Notes: a model not told the origin generated them from the sequence alone. 64,000 nt of DNA from Corynebacterium sp. CNCTC7651 (GCF_021496665.1 NZ_CP071246.1:62001-126000), one strand, 5' to 3'; counted from the first letter of the stretch, positions 8,727 through 18,234 are shown. Numbers and translations: made by a program.

Positions 8727-10210
8727 TGTGAGGTCACCTCCGCATGCTGTGAGGTGGTTGTGGTGGCAAGGAGCTGGTCATAGGTGGTGAGGTTCGCTCG
8801 TGTGTGTTGTGGTGGTGGGGAGCTGTAGCGTGCGGCGATACCCAGATGAGGCCCGGTTGGTTGGGCGTTGGTCTCTAAGAGTGCGGCGGCTGCGGTGACG
8901 GTGGCGTCGAATCCGCATTCTGTGGCGGTGGTTTGCGCGTGGGTGAAAAACTCCCGGCGTGTAGCGGTATCCGCCCCGTCGAGGTAGCCCACGACAGCGT
9001 CCGGCAGGTGATGGCGAAGCGGTGAGTTCGTCCACGCCCCGGGTTTTTTCGCTAACCCAGGCAGCAAACTCATCGGGTTGATCACCGTCGAGTCTGCGGT
9101 ACCGAAAACTCTCGGCAATGCGATGATGCGTCTGGTGTCGTCGTCTAAAACGGTGACGGTGTCGTGGGACAACTCCAGCGTGACTTGCCTGTTCGCCCAG
9201 GCAGGCCCGACCAGGTAACGGTTGCCGTCTAGGGTGACAACGCCGGTTTTGTCGGTGCGGCGCACGTCGAAACGCACCGGGTTAAACCGCACCGACGGGC
9301 ACGCTTTGAGCGCTTGCTGATCCTGTTTGAACAGTTCAGCGACCGTGGCTGCCTTCTTGTAGTGGGTGTGGGTAGCAAACGCGGCGCACCCGGACTCCAA
9401 GATGGTGTTCAACTCCGCTAGGGAGGCTACTTCCGGCACAGGCACAAGCAGGTTTCGGCGGATGAAGCCGACCGCGTTTTCCACATTGCCTTTCTCATGG
9501 CCCGAGTACGGATTGCAGTACCGAGCCTTCGTCCTATAGTGCGCTTTGAACGCGGCGAAAAGCTCCGATTCCACCACTTTCGGGCCGACACGGCGCCCAA
9601 CGGCGGTCGCGTTATCGAAGACCATCTCAGTCGGCACCCCGCCGGCGGTGTCGATGACATCTAAAAGCCCGGTAATGACGCACTCAGCGGTTTCGCCGGC
9701 AAAGGCCCTGCAAAACCTCATATTTGAATACGGAAACGTCACCACCAGAAGGTGCACAACCCTTGCGGCTGACGCCATGATGACTTCTGCCTGGCCGAAA
9801 TCGACCTGGATGACCCCCGGTGACCATTCCAACTCCATGAACCCATCCCCCGGGGATTTATGGTCCTGTTTCCACTGCTTGACGTAGCGCTGCACCGGTG
9901 AATACGAGCCCGTATAGCCATGCTCGTTGATCAGCCGGTCACAGATGCGTTGCGCAGTGTGGCGTTGCTTGCGTGGCATGCGCTGATCATCCTCGAGCCA
10001 ACCATCAATCACAGCGCACAACGCCTCACCCAGCACGATTGAGCCTGGTTTGCGTGTCTTCACCGGCACGGTTGGGCTGAAATCGTCCTGGTTAACGTAC
10101 TTATCGACCGTAGCGCGCGACACGTTCACCGCCTTGGCAATCGCTCGTCTGGACATTCCCTCGTCATCGAGCTGTCTGATAGTTTCGATCGTGGTCATGC
10201 TGATCGTCAT
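8723..10210 (-). CDS. istA: IstA transposase of IS21-B
   Basis: 495 residues, full length. N-terminal helix-turn-helix (MSRRAIAKAVNVSRATVDKY) for binding the terminal repeats, then an rve/DDE core with Asp in VDFGQAEV, Asp in VFDNATAVG and Glu in EKGNVENAVGF, and a C-terminal region with GNRYLVGPAW. Cuts and joins the element ends with IstB. It differs substantially from IstA of element A, so the two IS21 copies are separate lineages rather than a duplication. Confidence 0.95.
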   Translation of the reverse strand: MTISMTTIETIRQLDDEGMSRRAIAKAVNVSRATVDKYVNQDDFSPTVPVKTRKPGSIVLGEALCAVIDGWLEDDQRMPRKQRHTAQRICDRLINEHGYTGSYSPVQRYVKQWKQDHKSPGDGFMELEWSPGVIQVDFGQAEVIMASAARVVHLLVVTFPYSNMRFCRAFAGETAECVITGLLDVIDTAGGVPTEMVFDNATAVGRRVGPKVVESELFAAFKAHYRTKARYCNPYSGHEKGNVENAVGFIRRNLLVPVPEVASLAELNTILESGCAAFATHTHYKKAATVAELFKQDQQALKACPSVRFNPVRFDVRRTDKTGVVTLDGNRYLVGPAWANRQVTLELSHDTVTVLDDDTRRIIALPRVFGTADSTVINPMSLLPGLAKKPGAWTNSPLRHHLPDAVVGYLDGADTATRREFFTHAQTTATECGFDATVTAAAALLETNAQPTGPHLGIAARYSSPPPQHTRANLTTYDQLLATTTTSQHAEVTSQ

Positions 10211-10468
10211 CTACTTTCTGGTCCCTTCCTGAAAACCCAAGTCCCGGACCTCGCGGCCAAACGAAGATGGGACATTTCTCAGGAACAGAAACCTACTGGG
10301 GGTGGTTATCGGCATGGCCCTTCCCTTTCTAAAAAGGAGCCACACCAGTCACAGCCACATGGGGAAGTGGCCTAATTTTCCGCGCTGAAACGGACCAAAA
10401 CAGGCCGCCAACACGGCCTACTTCCCAAGACGAACTGGACCAACTACATCAGATCAGACACACCGACC

Positions 10469-10813
10469 TTCGGCACCCGCCCCGCGGTGCGGCTGCCCCG
10501 CAACTACTACGTCACCGTCGACACCAACCACTACAGCGTCGACCCCGCCTACGTCGACCGACTCGTCACGGTGCACACCACCTTGCACCACGTCACCGTG
10601 ACCGGCCCAGGCGGGGAAACAATCGCCACCCACCAAAGAATCTGGGCGAAAGGCCGCACAATCACCGACCCCGCCCACCAGGCCGCAGCCAAAGCAATGC
10701 GCCAGCAGCGCGCAACCACGCCTGCACCGAAACCCAGCTTCGACATCGCCGCCGCCGACCTCACCGTCTACGACCGCATCACCTCAACGCTTTCGAAAAG
10801 GACCACCGCATGA
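10469..10813 (+). pseudogene. istA: IstA transposase of IS21-A, C-terminal part
   Basis: 115 codons that complete the interrupted istA. The frame enters as FGTRPAVRLPRNYYVTVDTN, the conserved IstA C-terminal region, and ends at TGA 10811-10813, overlapping the istB start (ATGA). The TTC codon at 10469 directly follows ACC 7887-7889 when element B and one duplication copy are removed. Confidence 0.9.
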
Positions 10814-11604
10814 CCCGCACCCCAGCACACGACACCACCGCAACAATTAACCGCTACGCCAGGCAGCTCAAAGCACCCCGCATCGCAAGCATCCACGCAA
10901 CCATCGCTGAACAAGCCCGCGCCGAATCCTGGACCCACGAGGAGTACCTCGCAGCCGTGTTATCGGTTGAAGCCACCGCCAGAGCAGAATCCGGCGCCAA
11001 CCAACGCGTCAAACGCGCCGGCTTCCCCTCAATAAAAACCATCGCCGATTTCGACTTCACCGCCCAACCCGCAATCGACCGGGCAGAGATCGCCCGTCTT
11101 GAAACCGGCGCGTGGGTCGCCACCGCCGAAAACGTCGTCCTCCTCGGCCCGCCCGGCACCGGCAAAACACACCTCGCCACAGCACTCGGCGTCACAGCAG
11201 CCCAGCAAGGCTACCGGGTCTTGTTCGACACCGCCGCCGGGTGGGTCAACACGCTGACCGAAGCCCACGCGATGGGCAGGTTAGAACCAACCTTGAAACG
11301 CTTAAGCGGCTACCACCTGCTCATCATCGACGAACTCGGCTACATCCCAGTCGAGGCCGACGCCGCGAACCTGTTCTTCCAGCTCGTCTCCCGCCGGTAC
11401 GAACACGGCTCTATCATTGTCACGTCCAACCTGGCATTTTCCCAATGGGCACAATGCTTCGGCGACGTCACCGTGGCTACCGCCATGGTTGACCGCATCG
11501 TCCACCACGCCAAAATCTTCCAACACCGCGGCACCAGCCACCGCATCAAAGGAAGAGAAATCCCCGCAACAACCCCCGCCCCGCAACCACATCAGGCACA
11601 ATAA
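10810..11604 (+). CDS. istB: IstB helper ATPase of IS21-A
   Basis: 264 residues. AAA+ ATPase with Walker A LLGPPGTGKTH (about residues 114-124) and Walker B LLIIDELGY (about residue 175), plus the NLAFSQWAQCFG motif. The start overlaps the istA stop, but since istA is split, expression by coupling is probably reduced. The protein itself is intact and could in principle assist related IS21 copies. Confidence 0.93.
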   Translation: MTRTPAHDTTATINRYARQLKAPRIASIHATIAEQARAESWTHEEYLAAVLSVEATARAESGANQRVKRAGFPSIKTIADFDFTAQPAIDRAEIARLETGAWVATAENVVLLGPPGTGKTHLATALGVTAAQQGYRVLFDTAAGWVNTLTEAHAMGRLEPTLKRLSGYHLLIIDELGYIPVEADAANLFFQLVSRRYEHGSIIVTSNLAFSQWAQCFGDVTVATAMVDRIVHHAKIFQHRGTSHRIKGREIPATTPAPQPHQAQ

Positions 11605-11674
11605 CCAACGACCACACTGGGCTACTTTTCAAAGAGCGCCAGTGGGCTACATTTCGAAGAGCGCTCACACCATC

Positions 11675-12570
11675 TCTTGTGGAGTGATGTATCCCAATGA
11701 CTCGTGCAGGCGATGGTTATTCCACCAGTACACCCAGCGAAGGGTCGCGATCTCGACTTCCCCAACCGACGCCCACGGCCGGTGGGGATAGATCAGCTCG
11801 GTCTTGTATAGACCGTTGACCGTTTCCGCCAACGCGTTGTCGTAGGAATCGCCGACGGTGCCAACGGACGGATCAATCCCAGCGTGAGCAAGCGCCTCAC
11901 TGTAACGAATGGACACGTACTGCGAGCCGCGATCGCTGTGATGGACAAGTCCTTCAGCACGGAGATCACCTGCGTGATAAAGAGCATGCTCAAAAGCCTC
12001 AAGAGGCAGCTCATCGGTGCGCATGCTCGCCCTGGTGGCAACCCCGACAATCTTGCGGGAGTACGCATCGGTGATGAACGCGGTGTACGCAAACCCCGAC
12101 AGGGTACGCACGTAGGTGATGTCAGCGACCCACAGCCGGTGCGGCGCTGACGCGGTGAAGTCACGATTGACCAGATCAGGACGACAATCCGGGACATCAG
12201 CCCGAAGCGTTGTGATCGGAGTGCGGCCCCTTCTGCGGCCTTGGATGCCGGCGAGTTTCATCAACCGTGCCGTCTGATCACGACCGATGTCCCAGCCGGC
12301 GCGCTGCATGGCCTTCCACATCTTGCGTACCCCGTACACGCTGAAGTTGTCCTCGAAGACTTTCACCAATTCGGGGATAAGCAGCGCGTCTGACAAGCTC
12401 CTGGCCGACGGGGCTCGTGTTTTCGCTGCTCGGTAGCCACGAGAGGTGATAAACCCACATTCTGTCTGCCTTAACGTGCGACAGATGGCCTCGACCCCGA
12501 AGCGATCGCGATACGTGTCGATGTATTCGATCATCTTCTGGTGGGACGGTCGAGTTCCGCTGCGAAAAAA
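11675..12570 (-). pseudogene. IS3-family transposase OrfB, C-terminus cut off by IS21-A
   Basis: IS3 OrfB with the HTH_21 region (YGVRKMWKAMQRAGWDIGR) and the rve DDE core (VADITYV, HSDRGSQYVS, YDNALAETVNG). It is entered by a probable frameshift at an A6 run (12565-12570, T6 on the coding strand) after orfA. At the IS21-A boundary the frame runs into TGA (11665-11667) inside the IS21 end, replacing the natural last residues, which survive at 6883-6937. Confidence 0.88.
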
Positions 12571-12848
12571 GCTGAAGCGGTCTTCAAGATCTCGTTTGCC
12601 CTGCGCAGCTCTTTGTTCTCTTGCCGCAGACGCTTCAGTTCGTCGTCGACCGACTCGCCAGTGCTCCGCTGAACGTCGGGGGACGCTTTGACAGGTTTCA
12701 ACCAGTTGTTGAGCGTGTGCGCCGAGACACCGAGCTTCTCGCCGATCTCCTCCGCCGCCGCCCACTTCGAGCACCCCTCAAGCTCAACGAGCTCCTCGGC
12801 TAACCGCACCGCCTTGTCCTTGAACTCGTCACTGAACTTCCTAGGCAT
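12531..12848 (-). CDS. IS3-family OrfA
   Basis: 105 residues. Helix-turn-helix protein (FSDEFKDKAVRLAEE; KLGVSAHTLNNWLKPV) with a C-terminal leucine-zipper-like helix (ELKRLRQENKELRRANEILK) that normally continues into the OrfAB transposase after a minus-one frameshift. The slippery T6 run on the coding strand is at 12565-12570. GGAGGA lies upstream of the ATG. Intact itself, but the element's OrfB is broken. Confidence 0.9.
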   Translation of the reverse strand: MPRKFSDEFKDKAVRLAEELVELEGCSKWAAAEEIGEKLGVSAHTLNNWLKPVKASPDVQRSTGESVDDELKRLRQENKELRRANEILKTASAFFAAELDRPTRR

Positions 12849-12901
12849 GGTCCAATCCTCCTCTAGAAACGATCGGAACTAAACCCAGGACACTTCAATG
12901 C

Positions 12902-13971
12902 AGGTTCTTGCGTATGTTGATGGCCGGGTCAGTGTTCCGGTGGAGGTGTTGCCGCAGGCTGCGGTGGAGAAGGTGATTGACCGGCGGTACTTGTCGTTGG
13001 TGGAGCGGGAGCGCATCGCGGATCGGGTGAATCGGAATTTATCGGTTCGGGCGATTGCGCGTGAGCTTGGGCGTGATCCGGGGACGATTTCGCGCGAGAT
13101 TAGTCGCAATAGTGGTGATGATGGCATTTATCGCCCGTATGAGGTGCACCGGAAGTCAACGCTTCGGAGGTTTCGGCCGAAGGTGTCGAAGATTGCGGCG
13201 AATCCGCGGTTGAAACAGCAGGTGTGGCAGTGGTTGCGGATGGAGTTTTCCCCTGAGCAGGTGGCTGGCCGGTTGCGCAGGGAATTCCCTGGCGATGAGA
13301 CTATGCATGTGAGTCATGAAACGATCTATCAAGAGCTGTATTGCCAGGCCAGAGGCGAGTTGAAGAAGGTGGTGGCCCATGCCCTTCGTACGGGGCGGAC
13401 GCGGCGTAAACCGCGTGGTCAGCGTGTTGCGAGGAGTCGGTTTATTGATCCGATGATCATGATTGCCGATCGTCCTGCTGTTGTTGAGGATCGGGCTGTG
13501 CCGGGGCATTGGGAGGGTGATCTGATTATCGGTGCAGGTGGAAGGTCTGCGATTGGGACGTTGGTGGAGCGGACGACGCGGTATGTGATGTTGCTGCATT
13601 TGCCGGATGGGCATGGTGCGGTGGCGGTGCGTGATGCGCTGGTGGAGGCGATTATGACGTTGCCGCAGCATCTTCGGGGGTCGTTGACCTGGGATCAGGG
13701 TTCAGAGATGGCTGGTCATAGGTCGTTTAGCATTGCGACGGATTGTCCGGTGTATTTCTGTGATCCGGGGTCGCCGTGGCAGCGGGGGACGAATGAGAAC
13801 ACTAATGGGTTGTTGCGTCAGTATTTTCCGAAAGGTGCGGATTTGAGTGTTTATGGGCGGGAGGAGTTGGAGCTTGTTGCTCATCGGTTGAATTGTCGGC
13901 CGCGTAAGACGTTGGGTTTTGCTACTCCTGCGGAGCGGATGGCGGAGCTGTTAGGTTTAGCTGAAAGCTAG
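12902..13971 (+). pseudogene. IS30-family transposase, C-terminal part
   Basis: Continues the IS30 transposase after IS3. It contains the IS30 helix-turn-helix (SLVERERIADRVNRNLSVRA, then DPGTISREI), a second domain with EFSPEQVAGRL, and the DDE core: Asp in HWEGDLIIGAG, Asp in LTWDQGSEM and Glu in GTNENTNGLLRQYFP. An ATG at 12898 is part of the duplicated ATGC and makes this piece look like a separate gene of 357 codons. It retains all catalytic residues but lacks the N-terminal 173 codons. Confidence 0.88.
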
Positions 13972-14018
13972 GAAATGCTGCAACGACCCCTAGAATCCGC
14001 CACCGCCCCGCGCAACGG

Positions 14019-14052
14019 CGAACCCCGCAGGCCATTGACCCGCGGGGTTCTC
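14019..14052 (-). terminator. Hairpin downstream of tRNA-Pro
   Basis: GAACCCCGC and GCGGGGTTC form a perfect 9-bp stem with a 13-14-base loop immediately 3' of tRNA-Pro on the minus strand. The U-run is poor, so it may be a weak terminator or processing hairpin. Confidence 0.5.
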
Positions 14053-14053
14053 A

Positions 14054-14130
<77 letters not shown>

Positions 14131-14266
14131 GTTGTATCGTGGGCTTGCCCGCGTACTCGAAACACTGTACTCCGGCGCGCGCACTTGGCCAAAACGCCAG
14201 CTCAGCTACTGTGTGCGCTCTGGGCATGCGCTGGGTGCGCACGCTGCCTGCGCCGCACCCTGCCCC

Positions 14267-15154
14267 CTACCCCGCGCGCTCGGTCACGCGGATCAGCGAA
14301 GCCGCGGGCGGGCAGAACAGCCGCACCGGCGCGTACTTGGACTGGCCCAGGCCCTGGGAGACCTCGAGCCACATGTCGCCGTAGCGGTGCAGGCCGGAGG
14401 CGCGCTTGCGGTCGATGTCCGCGTTCGTCACCAGCGCGCGGCCGCCGGGCAGGCGGATCTGGCCGCCGTGCGTGTGGCCGGCAAGGGCGAGTTGGTAGCC
14501 GTCCGCCTCAAACGCGTCCAAAACCCGCCGGTAGGGGGCGTGGAGTACGCCAATCGCCAGGTCCGCGTCGCGGTTGGGGGCACCGGCAACAGTCGAGTAA
14601 TCGTCAAGATCGTGGTGCGGGTCATCCACGCCCGCCAGCGCCAGGCGCACGTCGCCAGCCTTGAACTCCAGGCGCTGGTGGGTGGCGTCGCGCCAGCCGC
14701 GCTCAATGAACGCGGCGCGCATGCCCTCCCACGGCAGATCCTCATAGGACGGCTCGCGCTTGCCCCCGGTGACGTACTTCAGCGGGTTCACCGGCCGCGG
14801 CGCCCAGTAATCGTTGGTGCCGAAGACGAACACGCCTGGGCGGTCCAGCAGCGGGCCCAGCGCCTCCAACACCCACGGCACGCCGGCTTTGTCGGAGAGG
14901 TTGTCGCCGGTGTTCACCACCAGGTCCGGCTCCAGCGCGTCCAGGCCGGACACGAACTCCACCTTGGCGCGCTGCCCGGGGATCATGTGCAGGTCAGACA
15001 CGTGCAGCACGTCAAAGGAGGCCTTGCCCCGCAGCACGCCGGGTGCGAGCAGGGGCAGCTCATACTCTTGGAGGGTGAAGTTGCGGGTTTGCAGGTTGGC
15101 GTAAGTGAACGTCGATAAGCCAAGGGCTCCGAGACCGACCAGCGACTTCTTCAT
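14267..15154 (-). CDS. Metallophosphoesterase (Rv3683-like)
   Basis: 295 residues from ATG 15154; no strong ribosome binding site is visible upstream. An N-terminal hydrophobic stretch (LVGLGALGLSTFTYA) suggests membrane attachment. Calcineurin-like metal-binding motifs are present: HVSDLHM (usual D-x-H), NTGDNL, FGTNDYW (in place of GNH-D/E) and LAGHTHGGQIRLP. Probably a UDP-diacylglucosamine- or cyclic-phosphodiesterase-like hydrolase; the exact substrate is unknown. It lies near the class A PBP as in mycobacteria (Rv3682-Rv3683). Confidence 0.85.
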   Translation of the reverse strand: MKKSLVGLGALGLSTFTYANLQTRNFTLQEYELPLLAPGVLRGKASFDVLHVSDLHMIPGQRAKVEFVSGLDALEPDLVVNTGDNLSDKAGVPWVLEALGPLLDRPGVFVFGTNDYWAPRPVNPLKYVTGGKREPSYEDLPWEGMRAAFIERGWRDATHQRLEFKAGDVRLALAGVDDPHHDLDDYSTVAGAPNRDADLAIGVLHAPYRRVLDAFEADGYQLALAGHTHGGQIRLPGGRALVTNADIDRKRASGLHRYGDMWLEVSQGLGQSKYAPVRLFCPPAASLIRVTERAG

Positions 15155-15187
15155 TCGCCCGAGCCTAGCCCAAGTACCCTTGGGCGT

Positions 15188-15640
15188 ATGAGTGCATTGA
15201 AAGAGCAGATCCGCGCAGACCTCAAGGAAGCCATGAAGGCGAAGGAGAAGGAGCGCACAGGCACGATCCGCATGCTGCTGGCCGCGATCCAGACCGCCGA
15301 GACCGAGGGCACCAAGCACGAGGTTGGCGACGATGAGATTCAGAAGATCATCGCCCGCGAGATCAAAAAGCGCCGCGAATCCGCGGAGATTTACCAGGCC
15401 AACGGCCGCGAGGACCTCGCCGGGCAGGAACTCACCGAGGCTGCGATCCTCGAGGCATACCAGCCGCAACAGCTCACCGACGAGGAGCTTGCCGCGCTTG
15501 TGGACGGCGTTGTCACCGACCTCGGCGCCGATTCCATGGCCCAGATGGGTGCCGTGATGAAGGGGGCCACCGCCAAGGCCGCCGGCCGCGCCGACGGCAA
15601 GCGCCTCTCCGCTGCGGTGAAGGCGCGCCTGAGCAGCTAA
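15188..15640 (+). CDS. GatB/YqeY domain protein
   Basis: 150 residues, the usual length for the YqeY family. It opens with LKEQIRADLKEAMKAKEKER and has the characteristic IIAREIKKRRES and QLTDEELAALV segments of the two-domain helical fold shared with the tail domain of GatB. It may bind tRNA, but the cellular role is not established. Divergent from the metallophosphoesterase, with only 33 bases between starts. Confidence 0.9.
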   Translation: MSALKEQIRADLKEAMKAKEKERTGTIRMLLAAIQTAETEGTKHEVGDDEIQKIIAREIKKRRESAEIYQANGREDLAGQELTEAAILEAYQPQQLTDEELAALVDGVVTDLGADSMAQMGAVMKGATAKAAGRADGKRLSAAVKARLSS

Positions 15641-15700
15641 GCGCAGGTCACGCGGCTGCGCGCAGGTCGCGTGGTTAGGTGCGGCTAGCTGGCCACACGA

Positions 15701-18151
15701 CTAGCCGTTGTTCAACAGTCCGGCGAGGCCGTTGGCCATGTCGTTGAACTGGCGCTGAATGTCGCCCAAGTCCGCACCCGGTTCCGGCTCGGGTTGGGGC
15801 TCGCCGGTGGGGGACGGTTCGCCGCTCGGCGCGGCACCCGGCGAGGTGGGCGCGGTGGTGGTGGCCGTGGTTGATGTTGCCGTGGTGCTGCCTGGGCTGC
15901 CGTCGGAAACGTTCAGGGTGATCACGCTGCCGCGGGAGAGGTTCGGGTCCGACGGGATGGCCGAGACCACGGTGCCGGCAGGTGCGCCGTCGCCGAAGAC
16001 GGTGTTCACGGTGACGGTGAAGCCCTGGGCCTCCAAGCTGGCGCGGGCGGCGGCGGAGGCCATGCCGATCGTCTCATCCAACATCGCGCGGCGGGTGCCC
16101 TGGTTGTAGGCGGCGGCGGACGGCGGCAGGCCAGCCGCGGAGCCGGGGATGCGTGCCGCGGCCTGGAACCAGGTGTTCGCGGCCTCGGCACCGCCGAACA
16201 GGTCGCCGTTGACGCACTGGCGCACGGGGCCGCCGCACAGCGGGGCGGTCTGGACGCCGTCATTGAAGATGTAGCTGGCGGCGGACATGCCGAGGGAGAA
16301 GCCCAGGAACGCGGAAGACTGGTGGGACTCTGTCGTGCCTGTCTTGGCGGCGATGGGGGCGGTCCAGCCGTTTGCGGCTGCGGCGCGGGCTCCGGTGCCG
16401 TCGATAGTGTCCTGGCTCATGCCGTTGGCCAGCGCGGCGGCGATCTCCGGGTCGATGGCCTGCTCGCACGCGGGGCGGTCGATGTAGACCTGTTGGCCGT
16501 GCTTGTCGGTCACGGACGCGATGGGGTTGGGCTCGCACCAGCGGCCGCCGGAGGCCAGGGTGGCGCCGACGTTGGCCAGCTCCAACGCGTTCACTGCGAG
16601 GGGGCCCAGGGTGAAGGCGCCCATGTTTTCCTCCTTCGCCGCGGTGGCGATGGAGCGGCCGTCCCCGAACGAGCCCTCGTTGAGGTAGGAACGCAGGCCA
16701 AGGCGGACGGCGAGATCCACCGTCGGCGCCACGCCCACCTGCTGCATGAGCTCGATGAACGTGGTGTTGGGGGAGTGGGCCAGCGCGTCGCGCAGCGTCA
16801 TGCGCGGGGCGTAGGTGCCGGCATTTTCCACGCAGTACGCGTCCGGCGGGCAGTCCTCCGCGCCACCCTTGCCCATGCCGTAGACGACGGAACGGGCGGG
16901 CACCTCCAACATCGTGTCCAGCCCGTACCCCTGCTCAAGCGCGGCAGCGGCGGTGAAGATCTTGAACACGGAGCCGGCGCCGTTGCCCACCAGGGACGCC
17001 GGTTGCGGCATGATCGTCTGGCTCTGCTCCAGGTCGAGGCCGTAGTAGCGGGAGGTGGCCATGGCGCTGATGTCGCGCGAATCGGTGCCTGGGCGCACCA
17101 CGTCCATCACCTGGGCCACACCGTGGGTTTCCGGGGCGACGCCGCGGCGCACCGCATCGACGGTGGCCCGTTGCACCTGGGGGTCCAACGTGGTGGTGAT
17201 GGTGTAGGAACCGCGCTCTATCTCCTCTTGCGGTAGACCCTTGTCCGCCAGGTAGCCCAGGGCGTAGTCGCAGAAGAAGCCGTTGTCGCCGGCGGTGATG
17301 CAGCCGTCGGGGAGCAGGGCGGGCTGCTCCAGCACACCCAAGGGCTCCGCCATCGCGCGCTCCGCCTCTTCCTGGGGCAGGTAGCCTTCCGACGCCATGT
17401 TGGCCAGCACCGTATCGCGGCGCTCCGTGGCGCCCTCCGGATTGGTGTAGGGGTTGAGCCATTCCACGGATTGGAGCAAGCCCACAAGCAGAGCGGCCTG
17501 GGCGGGGTTCAAATCGCGCGCCGGAATGCCGTAGTACGTCTGCGCCGCGGCCTCGATGCCGTAGGCGTGGTTGCCAAAGGAGACGAGGTTGAGGTAGCGC
17601 GTGAGAATCTGGTCCTTCTCCAGCGTCTTATCCAGGTCCGACGCCATGCGCATCTCGCGCAGTTTGCGGGGGATGGACTGCTCCGTGGCGGCGCGGGCGG
17701 CTTCATCATCTTCCGCCTCGATCAGCCACAGGTAGTTCTTCACGTACTGCTGGTTGATGGTGGACGCGCCCTGCTCCACGCCGCCCGCGAGGATGTTGGT
17801 GACCATGGCGCGGGCGAAACCCTGCATGTCCACGCCCTCGTGCTCGTAAAAGCGGCGGTCCTCCGTAGATACAAGCGCGTGCTTGACGTGCTCCGAGATG
17901 TCCTCGCTGGCAATTTCGTAGCGGCGCTGGCTGTAAATCCAGGCCATTGGCTCACCGTTGATGTCGGTGATGGTGGTCACGCCGGGGACATCTCCGCCTG
18001 ACATGTCGGAGAGGTTGGACTGCATCGTCTCGTTGGTGCGCGCAACCGCCATGCCCCCGAGCCCCGCGATGGGGGCAATGCACAGCGCGATCGCGATGCC
18101 GGCTGCGACCACCGCAGCCAGCAAGTTACCGAGGGACCTCACAGCAGACAC
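15701..18151 (-). CDS. Class A penicillin-binding protein with PASTA domain (PonA2-like)
   Basis: 816 residues. One N-terminal membrane helix (about 10-35), then a GT51 glycosyltransferase domain (catalytic Glu in STEDRRFYEHEG, about residue 97; QGASTINQQYVKNY), then a transpeptidase domain with SVFK (394-397), SPN (460-462) and KTGT (603-606), then a PASTA domain (about 690-755) and a Pro/Thr/Glu-rich tail. Polymerises and cross-links peptidoglycan outside the membrane; PASTA domains bind muropeptides or lipid II. GTG start with AAGGAC upstream. Divergent from whiB, the same arrangement as M. tuberculosis ponA2-whiB4. Confidence 0.95.
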   Translation of the reverse strand: MSAVRSLGNLLAAVVAAGIAIALCIAPIAGLGGMAVARTNETMQSNLSDMSGGDVPGVTTITDINGEPMAWIYSQRRYEIASEDISEHVKHALVSTEDRRFYEHEGVDMQGFARAMVTNILAGGVEQGASTINQQYVKNYLWLIEAEDDEAARAATEQSIPRKLREMRMASDLDKTLEKDQILTRYLNLVSFGNHAYGIEAAAQTYYGIPARDLNPAQAALLVGLLQSVEWLNPYTNPEGATERRDTVLANMASEGYLPQEEAERAMAEPLGVLEQPALLPDGCITAGDNGFFCDYALGYLADKGLPQEEIERGSYTITTTLDPQVQRATVDAVRRGVAPETHGVAQVMDVVRPGTDSRDISAMATSRYYGLDLEQSQTIMPQPASLVGNGAGSVFKIFTAAAALEQGYGLDTMLEVPARSVVYGMGKGGAEDCPPDAYCVENAGTYAPRMTLRDALAHSPNTTFIELMQQVGVAPTVDLAVRLGLRSYLNEGSFGDGRSIATAAKEENMGAFTLGPLAVNALELANVGATLASGGRWCEPNPIASVTDKHGQQVYIDRPACEQAIDPEIAAALANGMSQDTIDGTGARAAAANGWTAPIAAKTGTTESHQSSAFLGFSLGMSAASYIFNDGVQTAPLCGGPVRQCVNGDLFGGAEAANTWFQAAARIPGSAAGLPPSAAAYNQGTRRAMLDETIGMASAAARASLEAQGFTVTVNTVFGDGAPAGTVVSAIPSDPNLSRGSVITLNVSDGSPGSTTATSTTATTTAPTSPGAAPSGEPSPTGEPQPEPEPGADLGDIQRQFNDMANGLAGLLNNG

Positions 18152-18234
18152 GTCCTTACAGTAAAGGATTCGCCGGCGTGGGGGAATCAGTCACTCCCCC
18201 CGCTTTTGTGATCCATTCGACAGATGTCAAGGGG

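Larger units (their letters stand above)
7890..10460 (-). mobile_element. IS21-family element B, intact, innermost
   Basis: 2571 bp, flanked by an 8-bp duplication CACCGACC (7882-7889 and 10461-10468) inside istA of element A. The left end starts TGTGTTTTGTCAAGTTG and the right end, on the other strand, TGTCTGATCTGATGTAGTTG; several AGTAGGCC-like repeats lie near both ends, typical of IS21 terminal transposase sites. Both genes are full length on the minus strand. As the last arrival with an intact coding capacity it is the element most likely to be active. Confidence 0.92.
6938..11669 (+). mobile_element. IS21-family element A, interrupted by element B
   Basis: The ends are TGTCAGCGCTCGTTGAAAAG (6938) and, on the other strand, TGTGAGCGCTCTTCGAAATG (from 11669), with further GTAGCCC repeats inside both ends, as usual for IS21. 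A 5-bp target duplication CCATC flanks it (6933-6937 and 11670-11674). Without element B and one 8-bp duplication it would be 2153 bp, a normal IS21 size. Order istA-istB on the plus strand. Confidence 0.92.
6858..12897 (-). mobile_element. IS3-family element, itself split by IS21-A
   Basis: Terminal inverted repeats are TGAAGCGTCCTGG (6858) and CCAGGACACTTCA (ending 12897), continuing as imperfect matches to GTTCCG. It is flanked by a 4-bp ATGC target duplication (6854-6857 and 12898-12901) inside the IS30 transposase. Without IS21-A and one CCATC copy it is 1303 bp, a normal IS3 size. The coding direction is minus, with orfA and orfB overlapping at an A6 slippery run. Confidence 0.9.
6299..13989 (+). 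mobile_element. IS30-family element split by nested insertions
   Basis: The left end (TGGTCGTTGCAACA from 6299) and the right end (complement GGGTCGTTGCAGCA ending 13989) are inverted repeats flanked on both sides by CTAG, the probable target duplication. Removing the inner IS3 element and one ATGC copy gives an element of about 1.65 kb with one transposase frame of 529 codons. It is interrupted by IS3 at 6858-12897. Confidence 0.88.

Noticed and set aside
12898-13971. A separate complete IS30 transposase gene starting at ATG 12898
   Set aside because: The ATG is the duplicated ATGC target of the IS3 insertion; the true protein starts at 6338 on the other side of the nest.
6299-13989. Composite transposon with cargo genes
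   Set aside because: All frames inside belong to the insertion sequences themselves; no resistance, metabolic or defence cargo was found.
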